From: Dendrocalamus latiflorus
Taxonomy: Eukaryota; Streptophyta; Magnoliopsida; Poales; Poaceae
NCBI GenBank assembly: GCA_017311315.1
Contig: CM029663.1
Coordinates: 34,886,622 to 34,950,621, forward strand
Direction: 5' to 3'
DNA length: 64,000 bases
The notes beneath the pieces are model-generated. The model was not told where the DNA came from. It ran no database searches and saw only the letters and a list, made by a program, of their open reading frames with translations. Numbering within the stretch: position 1 is the stretch's first letter; each line of letters starts with the position of its first letter. A program made the position numbers and the translations under genes. Below are positions 11,641 to 23,747 of the stretch, in pieces.

Positions 11641-12770
11641 CAATGTTAACAGTACCAATTTTTCATGGCTTTGTTTTATTGTTAGGAGGCCCAAAAGGGT
11701 GCTATGCTCTCTGATGAAAACAACAAAGTGATACCAATTGGAAAGGAGGTTCAGTTGTCTTGATTATGTTTCAGTATAGATCGGCCTCATTTTCTGAATT
11801 TATTTAATCTTATGTTCACAACTTGTGTATGTCTTGTTATGTTCATGTACATTAGCTGCACCATGAGTCCCACTGAATTTGTTTGTTGCTATGCGACATT
11901 AAATTTGTTGTCAGGATCACTAACACTAGAACTTGATAGTAAGATTGATGGTACAAAATTGAATTAAACATAGCCCCTAACTCCTATTTTCCAATACTCT
12001 CCAGAAAATTTATGGGAAACTACAAGATTCCTCACTTCCCAAAGACTTTTGCATAGAGGAACAACCTTCAATGGATGTATGTATCAATGCAGACCTGACT
12101 ATCCATCAGGCCAATCATCCACGTAAACATGCATGCAAGACTATGAAGTATCCATCAACCATGCATCATCGAATCTTCAACCAAAAACACGGCCGTCGCT
12201 CTAATTTTTCTCTCGTACGACGAGTCAGCCGCCGCACACCCGTATTTTTCACGTACAAGCCGCCGCTTTCTGTTTTTTTCCTCGCTCAAAAAACGGCCAA
12301 CACAGCACACGCGTCTCTATCTTTTTTATACAACCAACTCTCTCTCCTATTCAATCTCTATTTAAAATCCTAATCCTTCATAACATGGGTTTTTAAATTC
12401 TTTTTATGCTTCCGATTTTTTCAGTCTTCCACGTGTCGGACTCAAATAAAAAAAACACAATACGTGACTAACTCGGTCGACTTCATCTTAGAAAAGAAGT
12501 TCAAGTAGTACTTGGCTAGAAAAGTTCTCTTTCCATTATACGTGACTAACTCGGCCAAAACGTGTAATACTAATGTCCGTCTCGAAAACATAACATGTAA
12601 TACTCGTGTAATGCATGAAGCATTTTTTCTAGCGAGTCACGTATGAAACATGCATACATGCATTTCTTTTCTCTTTGCTAGTCACGTATGAAGCTTCTTC
12701 CATCTCCTTTGTGACATATGTGCATTTCTTCTTCCTTTTTTTATGGCTCACATGCACATGCATGATTTTC

Positions 12771-13166
12771 TTACTCGGCTGATTTCTTCTGGCTTTGGCA
12801 TCTCAACATCTCCTCATGCACAAACCTGTGACCAATTAAAATACTAACATTAGGTAGTAGCCAATTCTCATGTAAATTTAAGCTAAATTTAATTAGGAGC
12901 GAGTTCACCTGTTGATTAATCTTTTTAGCTCGTGCTCGCATAATCGGTCCGATTAGAATGTCCTCATTATCATGTACACTCGAAATGATGGACAATGGAC
13001 TAATGTCGACGAGACCTTCTAAACGCATCTTCACTTTAGGCTTGTACAGATCGAGTATAGGCCTGTATATAATTAAATAAAATAGTAGTAACTCTATATC
13101 TCTAAATATAATAATTAAAGACCCAATTAAATTAGAGTTCACATGATAATATTTAATGTGGCTCAA
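12771..13166 (-). pseudogene. Retroelement pol C-terminal fragment inside CACTA element 1
   Basis: The middle of this 131-codon open frame reads G-P-I-M-R-A-R-A-K-K-I-N-Q-Q-V-N-S-L-L, close to the G-P-I/M-T-R-A-R-A-K-x-L-N motif near the C-terminus of many grass gypsy polyproteins. The N- and C-terminal thirds look unrelated to it. No integrase or reverse transcriptase is nearby, so it is a transduplicated or pre-existing scrap. A working gene is unlikely. Confidence 0.4.
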
Positions 13167-13392
13167 TAATTTCTTCTAGTTAAATAATATATTTAACTGA
13201 GAAGTGAAAGACATGAGCGTATCCGCGTCATCTGTGGAGGCGGGGCAACTGCTAGGTAGCGGCGTTTGCGCGGTGGCCGCGGATGGTGGAGGCGGGGTGA
13301 CTGCTGGGCTTGCGGTGGGAGGTGCCCAAGGTTTTATATGACAGGTGCTTACCATGCTTAGATAAATAGAAATTTACAATTATAATTGACAG

Positions 13393-13468
13393 TGGGGTAC
13401 AATAGACTGGTGGTAAACGCCTTGGCCTCCGAGCTAGGAGGTTGTTGGTTCGATTCCTCCACACCCCA
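13393..13468 (+). other. tRNA-like or SINE-like segment with Pol III boxes
   Basis: It spans 76 nt. The ends TGGGGT and ACCCCA pair. A CCTCC/GGAGG stem lies at the anticodon position, and GGTTCGATTCC is a perfect B box. An A-box-like TAGACTGGTGG precedes it at the right distance, and T runs (TTTTTG, TTTTTTC) follow as Pol III terminators would. The anticodon loop is 6 nt and the T-stem pairs poorly, so this is not a canonical tRNA. A SINE head or a decayed tRNA gene is more likely. Confidence 0.4.
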
Positions 13469-14095
13469 TGGTTTTTGTTTTTATTTTTTCTATTCTAATT
13501 TTTATCCTCTCCTGTTTTGTCAAGTGAGACCTCCTCAACTGCATTTTAGTTGTCACTTTTCAATTTTTTTATCTCCTCTAGCAATTAATAACTATAGATA
13601 ATATAATTCGTCCACACCAATTCGGCCCTTGCGTTGAGCAGTTAGGCCCACGAAAACAAAACGTTGCAATAACAGATTATTGCCACGAACAATCATCATA
13701 TATAGCAAAAAATTTATTTCATGGCAATACAAACTCATTTCATACGCATTGTATAGGAACCTTTTGCAACGCAATTGATGACTATGACAACGCAATAAAA
13801 TTGTGGCAATATTGTCACCCACTCGCAACGAAATTCTATAAGGTGGCAATACCTCCTAACTATTGCAACAAAAATCAATATTATCACAACGCAAGACAAC
13901 CGTGGCAATAAAGTCATACTACTCGCAACCATTTTCTAAATGGTGGCGATAAAGCCACCTTATTACAACGAATTCAATGACTATCGCAACGCAATATTTT
14001 AGAGGCAATACTGTGCACATATCGCCGCGATTTTGGCAAAACGTTGCAATAGTACACACCTATTGCAACTAATTTAGGGTCGGAATCCAGTAGTG

Positions 14096-14608
14096 TCATT
14101 CAAATTGATTTGCTTATTTTTCATCCAGAAATTCACATCATTGATTCTCTCCTACAAATCCACCAAGATTTATATATATATCTGAGAAACCAAAATGAAT
14201 TTTAGGAATAAGTTTGGTTGGAAGTTAAATCTTTGAAATTTTTTCCTCAGAAGTTCAAGTTCATTAAAATGAGTTTAAAATGAGCTTCATAAATAATTTT
14301 GATAATTTGATCTTCCAAGGATGAACAACTTTTGCAAATAAGCTTTCGCGCTGGATTTTATAATTTTGGCCCAATGTAGGTTTTTAGAAGATTTTTTGAA
14401 AGGAGTCTCGGACCCTCGTTAGTCTGAATTCGAGATAAGAGATCTGTAGAATTAAAGATGGCCAGGGCAGCATGTAGACGAGAGGGAATCATTCAAGGGA
14501 GATGAGAATAGCAATACTACTTATATTTTGCAATTACATTTTGAAGAAATAATCCTAGCCATAAAACTAGCGGCCATGATAACTAAGGTTACGACCTACA
14601 GTCAATAT
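14096..14608 (-). other. Retroelement leader-like AT-rich sequence
   Basis: No gene is seen. The part next to 14608 sits where the leader of the LTR element to its right would be on the minus strand, just beyond a decayed PBS. The rest (14100-14450) is AT-rich and resembles LTR sequence without a clear partner in the window. Confidence 0.35.
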
Positions 14609-14620
14609 GCTCTTATACCA
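14609..14620 (-). promoter_or_regulatory. Decayed initiator-Met PBS
   Basis: On the minus strand this reads TGGTATAAGAGC, one base off TGGTATCAGAGC. It follows the LTR end by the usual short spacer (GAGC). Confidence 0.6.
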
Positions 14621-14624
14621 GCTC

Positions 14625-16579
14625 TATCGAACCTCGGGTTAGCAAACCCAGATCCTCTGTGATTCCACCGCACTATTCCTGGATCAGTAGATAGTACTCA
14701 CAGATACATTACTGTATATCAAAAACATATCATGCGGAAGTGTAAATAATACAGTAATACTTACTCATGGGTCGATTGGGCCGAAAGCAATAAAATGCAG
14801 CAGTGGAAACTCCACGCAGGTGGGACTAATCCGGATAACTCTAGCACTAACCCATTTTCTCCTTCGTCAAGTATAACACGAAGCATGCAAGCAAATTTTT
14901 TTTCCAAATATGCAAACTTCCATTGGATCAATCACAAGAGATAGAGCTAAAATACCGAATCAATAGGTGAATCCTCTTCTAACTGAGTTAAGGAATAATT
15001 TACATAAGAATTGGCTACTACCTAATGCATATGCTCTATGTATTATTAGATTTGAAAAGGAAGAAGCATTTGAGGCTAAGGAGAGCTTGATCTAAGAGAA
15101 AGAATATGAGAGCATGACCATGGAGACCAAACTGCGTTTTACCTTTGAAAGAGCTGACATATGCCAAGTATAGAAGATCATGAAGCCACAGAAAATCATC
15201 ACGAGTGTGATGTAACTGCATATGTCATCATAGCCACAGAAGATTGTATACCATAGAAGATCATGCACCATGATGTAAGCGCTTATATCATTTCTTTCTT
15301 AGCCCTCAAGCCATATAACCCTATAAATATGAGGGTACCCCCCTCCATGGAGAAATAAGTCATCCTTGGAAATATTTGTAGAACATTTGTTCGGGTGGCG
15401 GAGGGCGTCGGTCGGTAGTAGGGTGAGCTCTAGTGCACCGAGGAGATGCTCTCACCGCGAGGAATCGAGCTGAGGCTGACTGACAGGAGACGGCGGTGAA
15501 GATGGCGATGGCTGGCCGGAAGTGGGGAAGGAGTGTGCGCGGCGTGCTTGGGTAATGATTCTTCGATTAGCCAAGCGGAGAGGTAGAGGATGACCGGGGG
15601 CACGTTGTGGCGTGATCAATTTGTGGAGGGAATGGGCGGAGCGGCAGGATGGCATGAAATGGCGGTGGCTAGCGCGAGCGTAGGGGCACTGCTCGAGCGA
15701 GCCTGGTTTGAGGGAGGAGAAGGGGGCAAGGGAAGGTGCCAGAAGGGTTAAGCCATCTTATAGGTGTGCGTGCGCTCGATGGAGTTGAGCCGAGGCATGG
15801 GCAACGGCATGGGCTGGGAGTACATCAGGCATGGGCGAGGAATACTGTCGGTAGGGTGAGTCCAGCGGTATGGGGCAGCGCGGAGGTGACAGGGAAACCA
15901 GGGGCAGGCGGTGCGGCTGTACATGGTGGCGCGGCTGACGCACGGGGCCGGGCCGGCGAGCGCTAGGAACCGGGGGAGGAGAAGGAAGAAAGCAGAGGAG
16001 GAAGACGCATGCGTCGGTTGGGTCGAAAGCCAGAGAAAGGAAGAGGCCGTGCGGGCTGGGGAAGAAAAATGGGCCGGGGGGAAGAAAAGACATTGGCCGG
16101 CCCAAGAGTGATTTCGGAGATTTTAAGATTTTCTGAATTTTGGGATTTCAGACTTGGGTTTGTAATTAGAATTTTTGAATTTTAAAGCTACGTTCAGATT
16201 TTGGGATTCCGCAATTGAATTTTGATATTTTTGAGTTTTGAGAAATAATTCTTAATTTTCCGAATTTGAATATTTAGATATGCAAATGGGATGGGAGAGA
16301 TTTTATGTTGATTTTGAACTTCCATTCTTGGTTTTGAGTACCCGGATTTTAGTTTAAATTTGAAATTAAAACTTCCAAGGAGATTTGGATTTTCTCAATT
16401 TTAAACTTTAAATTTTGGTTTTTGATTCCAAGGTTTGGGTTTTTATTATTCGGGCTTTTTGGCGAGAAACCAAACTATGAAATTCAAATAACGCTGAAAT
16501 TCTTGAGATACACTAGAAAAACAATTAAACGATTTTATGTTTTTCACAATTACAATAGTTCCCCTTTTGGGATGTTACA
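14625..16579 (-). mobile_element. Gypsy-type LTR A
   Basis: On the minus strand it starts TGTAACATCCCAAAAGGGG at 16579 and ends at 14625 beside the decayed PBS, as a 5' LTR would. The start is the common TGTAACA form of Del/Tekay-type grass LTRs. GC-rich sequence at 15380-16110 contains chance open frames that I do not call genes. The partner LTR and coding region are not identified in the window. Confidence 0.65.
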
Positions 16580-17956
16580 AACAAATACTCAAAACAATAT
16601 ATTTGAAGGAAAGAACAGAGAGTGTGGGATGAAACAAAAGAAACAAAAGAGCTTCATGGAGATGGATTAGCGCATGGAGAGGGGATTGGTGCCAGCAAGG
16701 TGTGTCTGGGAGGTGGAGCTAACTAGCAAAATGGAACACTGAGGACCGAGGAACCCATGGGTGGTGGCAGCATGGCCGGAGAAGCAGCGTGGCCGGAGAA
16801 GCAGCGTAGCATCACTCGGGGCACGGCCACGGATGAGCTCGTGTGGGTGATGGCATTTCAGTGGAGAACACAGGGAATTAGCATGAGCACGGGCACAGCC
16901 TCGGCCCAAGGAATGCATAGGTGAGCTCGGCTTGGTTGGAGAAGCGAGGCAATGATGACATCAGCTGACATGGTGGCGATGATGGTGGTGACCTTCTACG
17001 GAAAATCACTAGTCAAAGTGAGACTTGGGATAGGTAGAGGAGGTGTTGGTGATGGCGTGGAAATGAGGAATCGAGAACGGCTCATCGAAGACGATGAATC
17101 GATGGTGGGAGTAAAAAACGGCTAGTTTTAGGAAAAGCTTGATTCCCATCAATTGGCTACACAAAAATCAAATTAAACTGGTGGAGGAGTTGCTTGGTTG
17201 CTAGAAAACGATATGACATGAACCAAACTTGAAGAAGTTCACTGATGCTAAGTTTGGTCTGATGCTTCTCCAGTGCTTTGCGTGGTGAGAGGGAATGGCT
17301 AATGGTTTGCACAGGGGTAGAACACGAGGTAGAGCTCCTATTTTTCGAGCAAGAATGAGGAAAATAGGATTGATTCACCTGCATTGAATCTAATGTCAGT
17401 TTTCAACTTGAAAGCTTAGAAACTAAAATCTAATGAACAAATGGCCAGGAAATTGAAAAGGAGTTGATTCCTAGCAGTGAATGAGGACGTTTCTTGTTGC
17501 CTTTAATTTCTTTAATGGATGGGAAATGATTTTGGCTTCAATGGCAATGCTTGTGGGTGCTCAGTTGAGAAAGAAGAGATGGGAGGAGAGAGACAAGTAG
17601 GATAGAGGCAGAGTACAGCCGAACCAACAAGGGAAATAAAGGAAAGGGAGAAAAAGAGAAGAAGGAAGGGAGGAAAGAAAAAAGAAACGAAAGGGAAAAA
17701 GGGAAAAGAGAGATGGGCCAAGAAAAATGAGTTCGATCCAAAAAATGGATTGGATATTTTTCTGATGATTTTGAATTTTTGATATTTGAATTTCAGTTTT
17801 TAGAATTGAAATTTGAATTTGGGAATTCAGACTGGAATCAGAATTTTTGATAATTTCTTCCAGTATTACACAACTAATCCAAATAAAATCTAGACACTTT
17901 TAAATAATTAATTCAACATTAAATTTTTAAAGAAAGCGGATTTTTGGGATGTTACA
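16580..17956 (-). mobile_element. Gypsy-type LTR fragment B
   Basis: On the minus strand it starts TGTAACATCCCAAAAATCC at 17956 and runs to the border with LTR A at 16579. It resembles LTR A only at the terminus. The far end is missing or overwritten by LTR A. Its right edge cuts the copia reverse transcriptase at 17957. The GC-rich, A/G-rich interior has no gene. Confidence 0.6.
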
Positions 17957-18405
17957 CAACCTTGTCAATTTTGAATCTTTGTGAGAGTAGAAAATTTCAA
18001 AGATGCTCATACCGTGCTCCAGAATTTTGTTTGAGACCATATATCACATTGGAAGTTTATACGCATGATTGTGTTCTCCGGATCCTCAAAATGGGACAAT
18101 CACTTAATAAACACAAGTTCGGCAATTTTACCGTTGAGAAATGTACTCTTAACATGTGCAAATGCAAGCAATATACAAATAGACTTTAATATAGCTACGA
18201 GTGTGAAAGTTTCACTAAAATCTAAACCTTCCACTTGCATGTAGATTTGAGCGACCAATCTCGCCTTGTTTCTTACAAAAATTCCACTCTCATCTTGCTT
18301 GTTCCTAGAGACCCATTTTGTGTCAATCACATTGTGTTCATTGGGTCTTTCCATCAATGTCCAAACGTCATTCCGGGCGAAGTTATTCAGTTCTTCGCAC
18401 ATGGA
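17957..18405 (-). pseudogene. Copia reverse transcriptase, N-terminal half
   Basis: The frame 18402-18100 contains W-T-L-M-E-R-P, D-T-K-W-V-S-R-N-K, R-N-K-A-R-L-V-A-Q and V-K-S-T-F-L-N-G, the ordered N-terminal blocks of copia reverse transcriptase (RVT_2). Further left the F-E-D-P-E-N region is recognisable but in shifting frames. The catalytic Y-V-D-D block and RNase H are absent, because the LTR B boundary at 17956/17957 cuts the gene. It is not functional. Confidence 0.85.
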
Positions 18406-20345
18406 AATTACCCAATCCAGATCAGTAAGTGCTTCATCTACATACTTAGGCTCAAAAAAGGAAACAAAAGTGTAATGTTCACAATATGAAATAACATGAG
18501 ATTGAGTTTGGACACTCTAACTAACATCACCCAAAATTTGGTCAATTGGATGGTCCTTGGCAATTGCATTTTGAATTCTTGGTGGTATGTTTGAGAGTTG
18601 ACGATCTTCCTTGTCATCTACTTCATCTATTTGAATTTGGTTTGTTATAATGGAAGTAGAAGGTTAAATTTGAATGGATAAAGATTGATCATTTGAGTCT
18701 TCTTTTGGCTTGATGTCTTCAATTTGCATGTTCTCCATTGCTTGTATCAAGCCCCCATCACCTACATCATCCAAATTTTCTTGCACTTCTTGAAAGCCAT
18801 TAGTTTCATTAAATTGAACATTACACGTCTCCTCACCTAAATCGAAGTTTTTGTTGAATGCACAATAAGCTTTGCTATTAGATGAATAACCAAGTAGGAA
18901 GCCCATGTCACACCGGCTTTGAAATTTTGTAAGACGAACACCCTTTCTCAAAATACAACACTTGCAATCAAAAACTCAAAAATGGGAGGTGCTTGGTTTC
19001 TTCTAAAGAGAAGCTCATAAGAAGTCTTTTTCAAAAAATGATGCAAATAAAGTTGAATTGTGGCATGATAAGTGGCATTGATTGCTTTCAAGAAAAAAAA
19101 TATTAAAAGTGTTATATTCATCAAGCATTGTCCTTGCTATTTCAATTAATGTTCGATTTTTCCTCTCTACAACTCTATTTTGCTCCGAAGTGTAGGTTGT
19201 GGAAAGTTCATGTTTTATTCCATGTTCATCACAAGAAAAACTTTGATTTTAGTGTTCTCGAACTCAGAACTATTATCACTATGGATTTTCCTTATTTTAA
19301 AATCAAATTCATTTTGGGGCTTTTTTGGCAAAACTGTTGAATATACCAGTGGCTTTGGCTTTGTCATGTAGAAAGAAAATCCAAATGTACCTGGAGTAGT
19401 CATCCATAATTACTAAACAATAACTATTGTCCCCAATGCTCTTATAGGTTGTTTGTCTAAACAAATTCATATTAAGATCTCGAATGCCCTAGATGTGGAC
19501 ATGATATTTTTGGATGGATAAGAATTTGCTACTTGCTTTTTAGCTTGGCAAACGGTACATAGCCTGTTCTTTTAAAACTTCACATCTTTTAAGGCCACAA
19601 CTAAATCATGTTTGAAAAGCTTTTGAGTTGAATCATCCTCATGTGAGCTAGCCTTCTATGCCAAAGCCAATCCAAAGAGTTTTTTACAATTAAACAAGTT
19701 TTTAAACAAGGCTCATTTGAAGTGAAATCCACTAAATAAAGAATTGCAAATCAAAAGCCTTTGAAAATTAACTCACTTTCTTTTTCTTTTGAAATCACAA
19801 AACCATCTTTAGAAAAATATGCAAGTGAGGCCAAGGTAACATAATTGGGCAACCGATAGCAAGTTGAAATTTAATGTTTCAACACAAGATACATTTGAAA
19901 TGAAAAAGTTATTTGAGATAACAATTTTACCCAATCCAATTACCTTTCCCTTGCTATTGTCATGAAAAATGATCTTGTTGTTACCTCCACTCCCAACTTT
20001 AAAATGTGGTTAATATCTTTTGGTCTCTAGTTATGTGTTGGGTGCACCCACTATCAAGCACCCAATAAATTCCACCGGTTTTGTAGTTCTCCTATAAAAG
20101 ATGATTAAATTCTTTTAGGTAACCAAATTTGTTTGGGTCCTCGGAGGTTAATAACCAAGGCTTTGGGCATCCAAATGATATTCTTTTTAATGTCAAGTAT
20201 AGATATGCCAATAAATCTCGCTACTACTCTACCCTCAGATTTTCTAAGTATATAGCAGGAATCATATACACCGAGAGAGGGAGTCTTACCAACGGGGGTA
20301 AGAATTAGACATATGCCCCACACCATGAAATTTGTGGAAAATTGT
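18406..20345 (-). pseudogene. Copia protease and integrase region
   Basis: Near 20040-20065 the minus strand reads W-V-L-D-S-G-C-T-Q-H-I-T, the copia protease active site (D-S-G). At about 19540 there is C-T-V-C-Q-A-K-K, the end of the integrase HHCC finger. At about 19260-19290 I-H-S-D-N-S-S-E-F-E-N matches the integrase core with its second Asp (D-N-G-S-E-F in active copies). At 18951-18664 the frame covers the linker from integrase to reverse transcriptase (G-F-L-L-G-Y-S-S-N-S-K-A-Y). Frameshifts and stops occur between these blocks. Confidence 0.8.
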
Positions 20346-20862
20346 CATTTTCCTTCACAACCTCCAAGGTTGTGAATTAGTTTCTTACTCTTCTTGGGAA
20401 TAAACCCAAGGCATTTCTTGTTAAATGAGCACCTTTACTCACTTAAGATTTTGTCAAGGGTTGCCTTGCCCTTAAAAGATCTCTCCAACCTCTTACATAG
20501 CTTGTTGACTTGCACTTTGAGCTCACATGAATTACTCTCACAAGAGCTAGAATCTACTTTAGAAGAGCATGGCATAGTAAGCAAGTCATCGAGTGAAGTG
20601 GATGTACTAGTTTTATATACTATGCAAGGAGCAATATCTAAACTAGCCATGTCGTCAATAATTTTGCACGTAATGCCAACATCCACATGTGACTTAGTGA
20701 GATCCTTGAGAAGAAGATAATCATGAGCTTCCTTTAGCTCCTCATAAGAGTCCTTGAGAGAAAGAAATTCTTTCTTCAAGACTTCGAATTTTGATTTCTC
20801 CTTCCTAAGATACCCATTCAAGTCTTCAATCATATCCATTAACTCATCATAAGTAAGATCAT

Positions 20863-21154
20863 TGTTGTAGGGGTGGCCCAACCACCCGTGACTGGGCCGT
20901 GCAACTAGTCCAACATGTAATAGGCCCAATAGTGTAGAGGAACATACCAGTGCAAATATACCAATGTACCCTCATCCTTTGTAAATACTAAGGGGTAGAA
21001 TGGGGATTTCCCATTCTACCCCACTCATATATATAAACCCCCAGGAGGAGCAAAGGGGGACATCCTCTCACTCTCACCACCTCTCCACAGATCTGGCTCT
21101 CCTCTTCCTCTCCTACCAATCCCCTCTTTCTCTGTTTAGCCCGTAGCTATAACA
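20863..21154 (+). mobile_element. 5' LTR of the non-autonomous Tat-like element
   Basis: It runs from TGTTGTAG to TATAACA. A TATATATAAA box at about 21028-21037 is the likely promoter. ATCAT precedes it. Downstream, GATGGCGCTCTG at 21155 occupies the PBS position and keeps the TGGCGC core of the Tat PBS. Confidence 0.93.
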
Positions 21155-23747
21155 GATGGCGCTCTGTATGTACTCTCGGCATGAGAATACGTAAGTGCTA
21201 ACCCATCCATCCATCCATGCAAAGTATTGTATTTGTCATGTCCCGCATGCAATCACGTGCCCAACCATGCATTCATACGGGAGCCATGCATGGCATAAAC
21301 TTCCACCCGTCCACCCATGCAAGCATAAATTTCATTCTCTCTCCGCGTTGCATGTGTCCGCGATAGCCATGCATGCATGAATCGCTCGAGGTCCCCGTAT
21401 ACTCCATGCATACCCGAAGTCTGTAGGCACGATGCTCTCCAGTCTCCGCGCGCGCCGTCGCGCGAGGCTTTGCGATGGCCCCCGTCGTCGTGTGCAGCTG
21501 CCCGACTTCAGCATACTCGGCCCTTCGCGCCGACGTCACCGCTGAGGCTTCTCCGTCTCCGCGGCCCGGAAGTCATCACGCGGAGACCCAACAGCGAGGC
21601 GACGGCGTGAGCAAACATTGCTCCGATTCCGTGCCCTCGCCCCAGTCTCCGCCCTGCCGAAGTTGGCCTTCGGCCCGCGCCGGTCTCCACGCAGCCCCGT
21701 TGACCTCGTCTTCGCGCTGCTTCGTCGACCTCGCCCCCGCAGACCGAGTCTCTGCACGTGGGCAACCCCAGAGTCTTCGCAGATTCTCAGCATACGTACA
21801 TACTCGTACCCAGCCAGGTCTCTCCGGCTCAGGCGGCTTCACCCGGCGCTTCGCTTGCCTCCGTGCGCTCGGCGTCTACGCCAGGCCTCCACTGGCCTCC
21901 GACCCGGCGGCTTCGACCCCTGACGAAGGCAGCTCTGACGAGGCGCGTCCTCGGCGTCAACACTTCGTCTACTCCTCGAACTCTTCGCCGAGCTCTTCGA
22001 GGTCTCCGCGGCTGTATCCGAAGCCTTCGTAGGGTCTTCGCGCTCTTCACCGAGCTGTCCGAAGACTGTCCAAAGCCTCCGCCTCACGCCTCGGCTGGCT
22101 CTGCCGGATTCGCTCGTGAAGCGTTTGTGCGCGCGCATGCAGGCAGCCTCCGGCCGACCCCGAGCGACCTCGAGCTGGAGGCAGCGCCGACGAGGTCACG
22201 GCGGTGCCCCACGTCTTCGACTCCAACGGCGCATCTCCGCGCCAAGCTCTCCGATCTGGCTGTACTCCGAGATGATCATCGGCCTTCAACTCGCCCACGC
22301 CGGACTCCGCATGGATCGCACCTCGCCAAGCAGGTCCCTCGTGCCGCAGCCCCCGCGAGCCTTCGCGCGAAGTCGGACCTCTGCGCCGAGTCTCCGCAGA
22401 GTGATGTCTGCGGGTTCCGCGTTGCGTGTGACTCCCGGCGACAAAGGCCGCCATCCCGCTCGCCTTGGATGGAGCTCCGCGTGGCCTCGGTGCCTTTGTG
22501 TCGAACTCGCCTTCGACCTCTATACGTGCACACCGGTGCCACGTCCCGCCTCTCCGAGGGCTCTGTGCTCATCTCCGCGCGTGGTCGTGTACCGTCGCCT
22601 CGGCAAGGGACTCCGCCCGGCCTCCGTCTCCGCGCGCAGCTGCTGGGCTCCGTCGTCGCGTCCGTCGACTCCGCGCGAGACTCCGCCCGGCCTTCGTCTC
22701 CGCGCGAGACCCCGCCCGGCCTCCGTCTCCGCGCGCAGCCGCTGGGCTCCGTCGTCGCGTCCTTCGACTCCGCGCGAGACCCCGCCCGGCCTCCGTCTCC
22801 GCGCGTACCTGCGTCTTCATCCTTCACTATGAGCCGGCTGCACCGACCTACGCAGCTACTCCGTCCCTTGGCCTTCGCTTCGCCGGAGTTCGAGCGGGCC
22901 GCAGCAGCCGACGCAATGCCTCCACCGCCATGACTTTGCCGGCCTGCAGCATCGAAGTGGGCTATCCCGTCATCAAGCCGGGCCCCCGCAACACAGATCG
23001 CGCAAGCAGCTACGTATGGCAAGGCACTGGAGATAGCCACCACTGTGGGGAGACCTCGCCGAGCTTCGCCCGCGCAGACCGCGAACGCGCCTCCAAGCCT
23101 TCGTCGGCGTTCGCTCAGCTCCGCGGCAACTCCGCCGGCTTGCCAGCGACACCTCGCCGGCCCCGGGATGCCTCCGACGACCACCGGGCTGGAGTCCACG
23201 AAGGCGAGTCTCTGTACACGGCGAAGCCCGCTCCGCCCTCTGCGCGCCTCGTGCCGACGACCTCGTTAGCCGGGCTCCGTGTCAGCCAAGGCACCGCTTC
23301 GAAGCCTTCACCGAGCTCATCAGAGCCTTCGCCAGGGTCCTCGGAGCCTCCACTACGGTGTCCGAAGCAAGTGATGGCGCTGCAGCACCCACGTCAGCAA
23401 AGACTTTGCCGCAAAAAGCTACCAGGGAGTGGGGGGTCGAACAGCTCATTGCTGTGCAATACATGGCTTCCGGACGTAGCCACCATGGAGACAAGCGCGG
23501 GAGGACCGACCTCCGCATTCTAGCACCTGCCTTCGCCTCCGTTTCGGGCTTCGCCAGCTGGCCTCGACTCTGAGCCTTCGCACTTCGGCGCCAAACTTCT
23601 GCGCCGACAAGTCCGTCTGCTTTCATTGCCATCGTTGCGTGTTTGCTGGCCTGGCCTCGAACTCTTTTATTGCTGTTGCATCCTCTTTCGTGCAGCGACG
23701 TTTAATCGGCTTTTGGCTTAAATCGCACGATTGCCCCGAGCATCGGC
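21155..23747 (+). other. GC-rich interior of the non-autonomous element, no convincing gene
   Basis: The leader (21190-21430) is dense in CATGCA, with at least eight copies. From 21470 to 23640 the DNA is very GC-rich with strong ctccgcg/cttcg periodicity, so several frames on both strands stay open (for example 21758-22933 and 22465-23523 on plus, 23199-22276 on minus). Their products are Arg/Pro/Ser-rich and match no family I know. Short direct repeats occur at 22611-22810, with cgcccggcctccgtctccgc recurring. I regard the frames as by-products of composition. Confidence 0.55.

Larger units (their letters stand above)
10677..14095. mobile_element. Non-autonomous CACTA element 1 (3419 bp)
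   Basis: The left end is CACTACTAGTTTTC and the right end, read inward, is CACTACTGGATTCC. The 3-bp target duplication TCA is present at 10674-10676 and 14096-14098. Both subterminal regions are packed with short copies of TTGCAATA and GCAACG in both orientations (10700-10850 and 13640-14070), the usual transposase-binding arrangement of CACTA elements. No transposase (TNPD/TNPA) frame is visible, so it needs a helper. The interior holds captured fragments described separately; the rest (about 11700-12770) is AT-rich with no recognisable gene. Confidence 0.9.

Noticed and set aside
14096..17956. LTR A and LTR B as the two LTRs of one element
   Set aside because: They lie side by side without an internal region and agree only at the TGTAACATCCCAAAA terminus.
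21758..22933. 391-codon plus-strand frame and overlapping long frames in the GC-rich interior
   Set aside because: Several frames on both strands are open at once, the products are Arg/Pro/Ser-rich and no domain is recognisable; composition explains them.
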